From Balanoglossus misakiensis (taxonomy: Eukaryota; Hemichordata): DNA of 64,000 nucleotides. The translations under genes were made by a program, and so were the position numbers. The notes beneath the pieces are model-generated. The model was not told the DNA's origin and did not search any database. It saw only the letters and a program-made list of their open reading frames with translations. This document shows, piece after piece, positions 60,401-64,000 of the stretch (position 1 is the first letter of the stretch; every line of letters begins with the position of its first letter). The DNA is taken from positions 12,896,001 to 12,960,000 of the forward strand of contig CM082580.2 of assembly GCA_040954595.2 (NCBI GenBank), given 5' to 3'.

Positions 60401-62882
60401 TGTAGTGAAGGCTCAGAGCGAGGACAAATAGTCGCACAGAGAGTGGAACACATGAATGAGGAAATGAACAAAAAGTTTACAGAGAGTAACAAGGAAGATA
60501 AGAACAGCAGCCTCAAACAGGTAGCCTTTGAATTTTGAGCAGAGCAGCTAAAACAGTTTCTTTAAAACAAATAACAAATGCTGAAAATGAAATAAATAAA
60601 TATATAGTCTATATGCACTCTTCAAATTTGAAATGATGAAACCCAGTTGACCAGAAATCTGCAATATTAAATAATCGTAGACAATCTTTGCCAGCGCTTG
60701 AAGTGACCACTTCCTGTCGTTCTGAACTCTGAGTATGTCTTTTGTTTCACAGAGAAGAAGTCCTCAAAAGAAAGACCCCTTAAAAACAGCCACTGACTGT
60801 GTGACCGAAAAGCTATCTGTGCGAGATTGGAAACCACTGGCACGGAAACTTGGCTTGTCTGACAACGAGATAGAGAACATCGAGTATGAAAACCGACATG
60901 AGTCTGCCCGGGAGAATGTCCACAAAACGTTGGTGAAATGGCGATTGCAAAATGCGGATGCATCAGCTGAAGGTCTCATCAAGGGATTACAGAGCATGCA
61001 ACAGAATTGGCTAGCTGAAGAGGTCCGTAAAAAAATAGCCATGGGTGAGTCACTGCAGTCAGGTCGGAAGTACTTATATGTACATGTGTACCAGTTGTAG
61101 GTTTTTTTATATCTAGATTGTATTCAAGTACATTGAAGTTCAGCTGAGTTCTTCTTGCGTGGCTAACACTGACTTGATCAACTGAATTATAATCTGACTT
61201 ATTTACTATTTTTCATTTTCATTGACTTTTTTTTTTCATTTAGAAAATCGTTCTGAAGCAGGATCCACAGAATCTAAAGAGGGTAAGACAAATGAAGGAA
61301 AAAACTTATAGTTGGAATTTTGACTAAAAATGGCCGACAGTGGGTAATAGACCAATGCAGTTCCCTTGCATAGATATTTGAGCATAGACAGTAGATTTAA
61401 AATGAGGCAGTCTAGTTGTTCAGGCTTATAAACTGAAGAACATTGATGTGAATTTCTCATTCAACTCGGTCAACCCCTGAAAAGCATTTTATTCCTGATT
61501 TTTTTATGGCAGGATCGTCTGGTTTGACCTTTGAACTGCCTCGCAAGCCGGAAGCCCTCTTTACGGATGAGCTTCTAGATGACTTGCAGAAGGAGGACCT
61601 CAACCAGAGCGAGATCCTCGATGTTGTGAAGAAACTGAGACTGACAGGCGATAAACAAATGGAGTTACATCAGGTAAAATTGAGAGCACTATTCAGCCAT
61701 CACTTCATGCCATGTGGTATGTTTCATGGCATGTTCTACACTATTAATGTTATATCTCCAACATGGCAACATTTTTGGCAGTTTTCCGAGTTTAAGCAAG
61801 ACTTCCCGTTTTACCATCCGTAAGAGACAAGTCATAAATGTTGATCGATTTATAACCTTTAATGTCTTTTTTTCTCTTCCCCTCTGTCTTTCTCCCTCTA
61901 TTTGAATTCCAGACCGGCAACCCACGTAACATGGCCAGTGTGTGCAAAGTGTGGGAGAGCATGACCAAACCCATGCAACAGACAGAAGACACCCAATGCA
62001 AACTGATCCGCCAATTTGTCAGGGTGATGAGGGACGTCAAGAGGACGGACATCGTTGACATTCTGAAGAATCACATTCCGAGAGGAACTGGCAAAATTGG
62101 TAAAGGAAGCAGTTTCTTCTCCTCCATAATAAGTGCACAACAGTTAGGAATTGTGTTTTATTTCAGAAGGAAAGATAACTAAGATTGCCTCGTCCAGAGT
62201 TGGACATTCTGTGTGTAATGTAAAGAGACAGCAAAAACAAAGCATTTTATCTGTTTGGCCAGTAAGTAATTAACACAAATCATGATGTGTACGTACACAT
62301 GGGAGTTCACCATCCCTGATGTCTGACTGCCAAGTTTGTTGCAGTAGTAACACTTTCTGTTTTTGATGTTGTTATTTTGTAGGTACCCAGTTACCGGAGA
62401 GACAATCGATACAAGAGATCCCGTTCTCGATCAGAACCCGACTTGTCAATCAGCTGTCTGTACCTTCCCCAGGTAAGATTTATTCTTAATGAGGATCTCA
62501 AATGTAGATAAACATGGGACCCAAGAGCTTGTGCCTGGACAAATGAAACCAAGTGGTTAGATATCAGCAATCAAAGTTGCAGTGGTGCTGGAATTATATA
62601 GGTCACACAGCTATAAAGTCGATTGAAGAGCCTCACAGTATTTCAGTCTTCTTAATTCATAAAAAACTTGTGCTTCTTTCAGACGGGAGAGACTGGAGGA
62701 AACTGGCAGAAGACATCCAGATTCCCAATGTGAATATTTACATCAAACTGTGGGAGACAAGGCCAACGCCAGCAGAGCAAGTTCTTCACACGTGGCAGAG
62801 TCGCGCTAACGCCACCGTGGGTAATCTGTACGACATTTTGGTTAGCAACAAGATGAATGATAGCGCCGCCCTTCTGGAGTAA
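57407..62882 (+). CDS. Coiled-coil protein with two death domains
   Basis: Eleven coding exons: 57407-57434, 57842-57994, 58318-58425, 58664-58861, 59355-60520, 60753-61044, 61244-61282, 61513-61673, 61913-62099, 62383-62472, 62683-62882; 873 aa in frame. The N-terminal ~160 residues (GHQGRVHITGGSYSGSVTLV) match nothing I know. A long coiled coil spans about residues 207-315, then a polar disordered region. The first death domain is near residues 560-645 (VRDWKPLARKLGLSDNEIE, ENVHKTLVKWRLQ). A helical linker follows, whose SVCKVWESM and IRQFVRVMRDV parts could be a diverged six-helix death-fold module. The second death domain (about 788-868) has IPFSIRTRLVNQLSVP and GRDWRKLAEDI, the form seen at the end of UNC5 proteins. 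It is probably a cytoplasmic adaptor in apoptosis or innate signalling. The orthologue is unknown; such architectures are expanded in invertebrate deuterostomes. Confidence 0.85.
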
Positions 62883-63704
62883 CTTGGCATCTCCTTTCAT
62901 ATGGATAGTATTGGATATAGAATCTCTTTCATTTGTTCTGTATTTACACATATTATGAAAAAAAAGTGACGTGGATTTCTTTTGAGTTCGAAATATTTAG
63001 CATTATGTACCAAAAAAAAGTTTACATTTTTTTCATTTGTCGTGAAAACATGAAAATCATGTCACAAAGTGACCAGATATATTGAGTGTCTACATCAATT
63101 ACTCTCTAGTGTGTAGATAAGTACTGAGGAACAAGTTGATTTTCATCAAAAACTGCAGCAATTTTAACTCTTCTTCACCTGTTTCCCTGCATATTTATGG
63201 GAAAAGGAGGGGTGAATCTAAATGCACTGCTGAGAGGTTTAATCTGTGTAAGAATCAATAACTGTTGTGATATTCTTTTAACATGGATGGAAATAAAATC
63301 GATCATTCTCAATGAACACATACTGTGATGTGTGTTTTTTGCGTGTATGTTTCTGTTCTGTTGTCTTGTGTAGACTGATGTGTTATCCTTACAGCAATTT
63401 GTTGGTGACGTCATTAAAACCTCCAACACTGAACTCCTTTCTCTACAGTGATATTTATCATACTCGCCGTTGGTGGCGAAATTTTAAAATGAGAACAGAC
63501 AAAACCGTCCGTGTTCTGGCTATGTACCCGCGTTATCAATATTTATTACTTTGTAGTGATCTTGTATTTCATGATTTCTCTCAGTCTGAAAGCTGTCTTT
63601 GCAGTTTACCATTGGATTGATGAGGTTGAAAAAAATATTAAACATAATAAAGATTGCACATAAACTGGAAGTTGTACGGTAGTTCTCTTTTTTGAGGATG
63701 TGGT
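62883..63704. other. Death-domain gene 3' UTR and spacer to the second H2A
   Basis: Candidate poly(A) signal AATAAA at 63292-63297, 410 bases past the stop. The rest has no recognisable coding sequence. Confidence 0.5.
63292..63297 (+). terminator. Candidate poly(A) signal of the death-domain gene
   Basis: AATAAA followed within about 60 bases by GT-rich sequence (TGATGTGTGTTTTTTGCGTG), as expected of a cleavage and polyadenylation site. Confidence 0.55.
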
Positions 63705-63720
63705 GGCCCTGAAAAGGGCC
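63705..63720 (-). terminator. Histone 3' stem-loop, second H2A
   Basis: GGCCCTTTTCAGGGCC on the gene strand with ACCACATCCTC and the AAAAAAGAGAA element, identical to the first H2A. Confidence 0.97.
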
Positions 63721-63731
63721 TTTTGGTTTGT

Positions 63732-63749
63732 GTATGCTAAAAAGCACAC
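63732..63749 (-). other. Second 3' UTR hairpin, second H2A
   Basis: GTGTGCT pairs with AGCATAC around a TTTT loop. The stem is identical to the first H2A and only the loop differs. Confidence 0.65.
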
Positions 63750-63752
63750 GAT

Positions 63753-64000
<248 letters not shown>

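Overview
This is a eukaryotic (animal) genomic window. Genes are split by GT-AG introns. Four complete replication-dependent core histone genes and part of a fifth carry the metazoan 3' stem-loop instead of a poly(A) signal. The rest of the content (GABA-B-type receptor, Tousled-like kinase, METTL2, PARP, a double death-domain protein) is typical of an invertebrate bilaterian. Intron density, a UNC5-like death domain and histone protein sequences like those of invertebrate deuterostomes suggest an amphioxus- or acorn-worm-like animal. That placement is an inference; the sequence alone does not fix it.

Layout, left to right. 1-8432 (minus): 5' part of a GABA-B-like receptor, running off the left edge, with a decayed LINE in intron 1. 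9608-15801 (minus): gene A, an uncharacterised coiled-coil protein. 15.8-24.9 kb: a mostly non-coding stretch with a few isolated splice-bounded exon candidates and repeat relics. 24942-32365 (minus): gene B, a paralogue of gene A, whose ~5 kb last intron contains H3(-), H4(-), H2B(-) and H2A(+). 32.4-41.3 kb: intergenic DNA plus the probable TLK 3' UTR. 41317-48180 (minus): Tousled-like kinase, 18 coding exons. 49685-53334 (plus): PARP-family enzyme with a C-terminal UBA-like domain. 54505-56726 (minus): METTL2-type tRNA m3C methyltransferase. 57407-62882 (plus): protein with a coiled coil and two death domains. 63753-64000 (minus): 3' part of another H2A.

TLK and PARP are head to head, METTL2 and the death-domain gene are head to head, and PARP and METTL2 are tail to tail. 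TLK (chromatin assembly in S phase) lies between two groups of S-phase histone genes, but no functional link is shown. I rebuilt exon-intron structures by hand from reading frame, splice consensus and phase. For TLK, PARP, METTL2, the death-domain gene and genes A and B the exon lengths sum to a multiple of three and join without internal stops (695, 804, 354, 873, 739 and 767 aa).

Most notable: (i) a second small hairpin, with base-pair covariation, between the stop codon and the canonical stem-loop in four of the five histone genes; (ii) the histone quartet nested in an intron of one member of an unknown coiled-coil gene pair; (iii) a PARP with an intact H-Y-E triad joined to a UBA-like domain; (iv) a coiled-coil protein with two different death domains.
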